Below are positions 22,801-22,993 of a stretch of DNA of 22,993 nucleotides, one piece after another (the first letter of the stretch is position 1; each line of letters begins with the position of its first letter). A model generated the notes under the pieces. The model searched no databases, was not told where the DNA came from, and saw only the letters and a list, made by a program, of their open reading frames with translations. This DNA is from Selenomonadales bacterium UBA7018. Its GTDB lineage: Bacteria; Bacillota; Negativicutes; Selenomonadales; Selenomonadaceae. The stretch spans positions 1 to 22,993 of the forward strand of contig DJWY01000026.1 of assembly GCA_002448305.1 (NCBI GenBank), written 5' to 3'. The position numbers and the translations under genes are program-made.

Positions 22801-22923
22801 TACAAATTCCGCTATTCCGGAAAACGTAATTTGAACTTCCAAATCAGCCCCGATTTTTGAACCTGCCGAAAAAGCCGCATAATGGCGCGATACAAATTCC
22901 GCTATTCCGGAAAACGTAAATTG
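22801..22923. repeat. Direct repeat, two ~33-bp copies 90 bp apart
   Basis: Identical 29-base copies start at 22801 and 22891 (tacaaattccgctattccgg plus nine more bases). After one mismatch three further bases agree. Each copy contains the palindrome ttccggaa. On the - strand an unassigned frame reads TFSGIAEFV twice, 30 codons apart. To the right (22924-22993) are degenerate ~20-bp units rich in ttga on the - strand. I see no convincing gene in 22760-22993. Confidence 0.7.
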
Positions 22924-22993
22924 CTCCCTCAAACCGCCCTCAAAACCCGTTTCAAGCGTTCAAAATCACTTTCAAGCCGCCAAATTCACTTCA

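Noticed and set aside
22801..22923. CRISPR array
   Set aside because: Only two repeats are seen, the gap of about 61 bases is too long for a spacer, there are no cas genes, and the repeat matches an open frame of period 90.

Overview
The window looks like chromosomal DNA of a low-to-mid GC Firmicute, most likely an anaerobic Negativicute (Selenomonas-like). The placement is inferred from Firmicute-type OppD/OppF proteins, strong Shine-Dalgarno (SD) sequences with frequent GTG and TTG starts, tandem sCache-type chemoreceptors, an iron alcohol dehydrogenase and oxygen-sensitive-type IlvD. No rRNA, tRNA, CRISPR array or transposase gene is visible.

Layout. Positions 1-380 hold the 3' end of a gene for a low-complexity Phe-Gly-rich protein, closed by a terminator. 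An iron-dependent alcohol dehydrogenase and the ychF GTPase/ATPase follow on + and end at a bidirectional terminator. Facing them on - are two nearly identical oligopeptide-binding lipoproteins (oppA type), headed by a translationally coupled M15 peptidase with its own good promoter. A small EF-hand-like protein gene (-) and an apbE flavin transferase gene (+) form a divergent pair. apbE collides tail-to-tail with an oppBCDF operon (8075-12050, -), and the two coding regions overlap by 29 bp. The binding-protein genes are therefore separated from their probable permease/ATPase genes by apbE. Next on - is an ilvD-murB-glycosyltransferase operon. From 16135 onwards everything is on +: a small XRE regulator, two tandem chemoreceptor genes (the first with a damaged 5' end), a Wzt-type polysaccharide-export ATPase closely behind the second receptor, and a VanW-domain envelope protein. 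The last 230 bases are non-coding and carry a terminator and a 90-bp-spaced direct repeat.

How the genes fit together. Several genes concern the cell envelope: the M15 peptidase, OppA/OppBCDF (possibly murein-peptide uptake), MurB, a GT2 glycosyltransferase, a Wzt-like exporter ATPase and VanW. The rest is metabolism (IlvD, alcohol dehydrogenase, ApbE) and sensing (chemoreceptors).

The points most worth a second look are: (a) a ~106-bp segment between oppC and oppD, flanked by 13-bp direct repeats, whose palindrome recurs in the ilvD leader; (b) two compensating single-base indels at the 5' end of the first chemoreceptor gene; (c) a possibly leaderless oppB transcript; (d) the M15 peptidase-OppA coupling; (e) a small chimeric-looking EF-hand protein; (f) the FG-rich fragment and the terminal 90-bp-spaced repeats. 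I saw no clear multi-gene system of unknown type.
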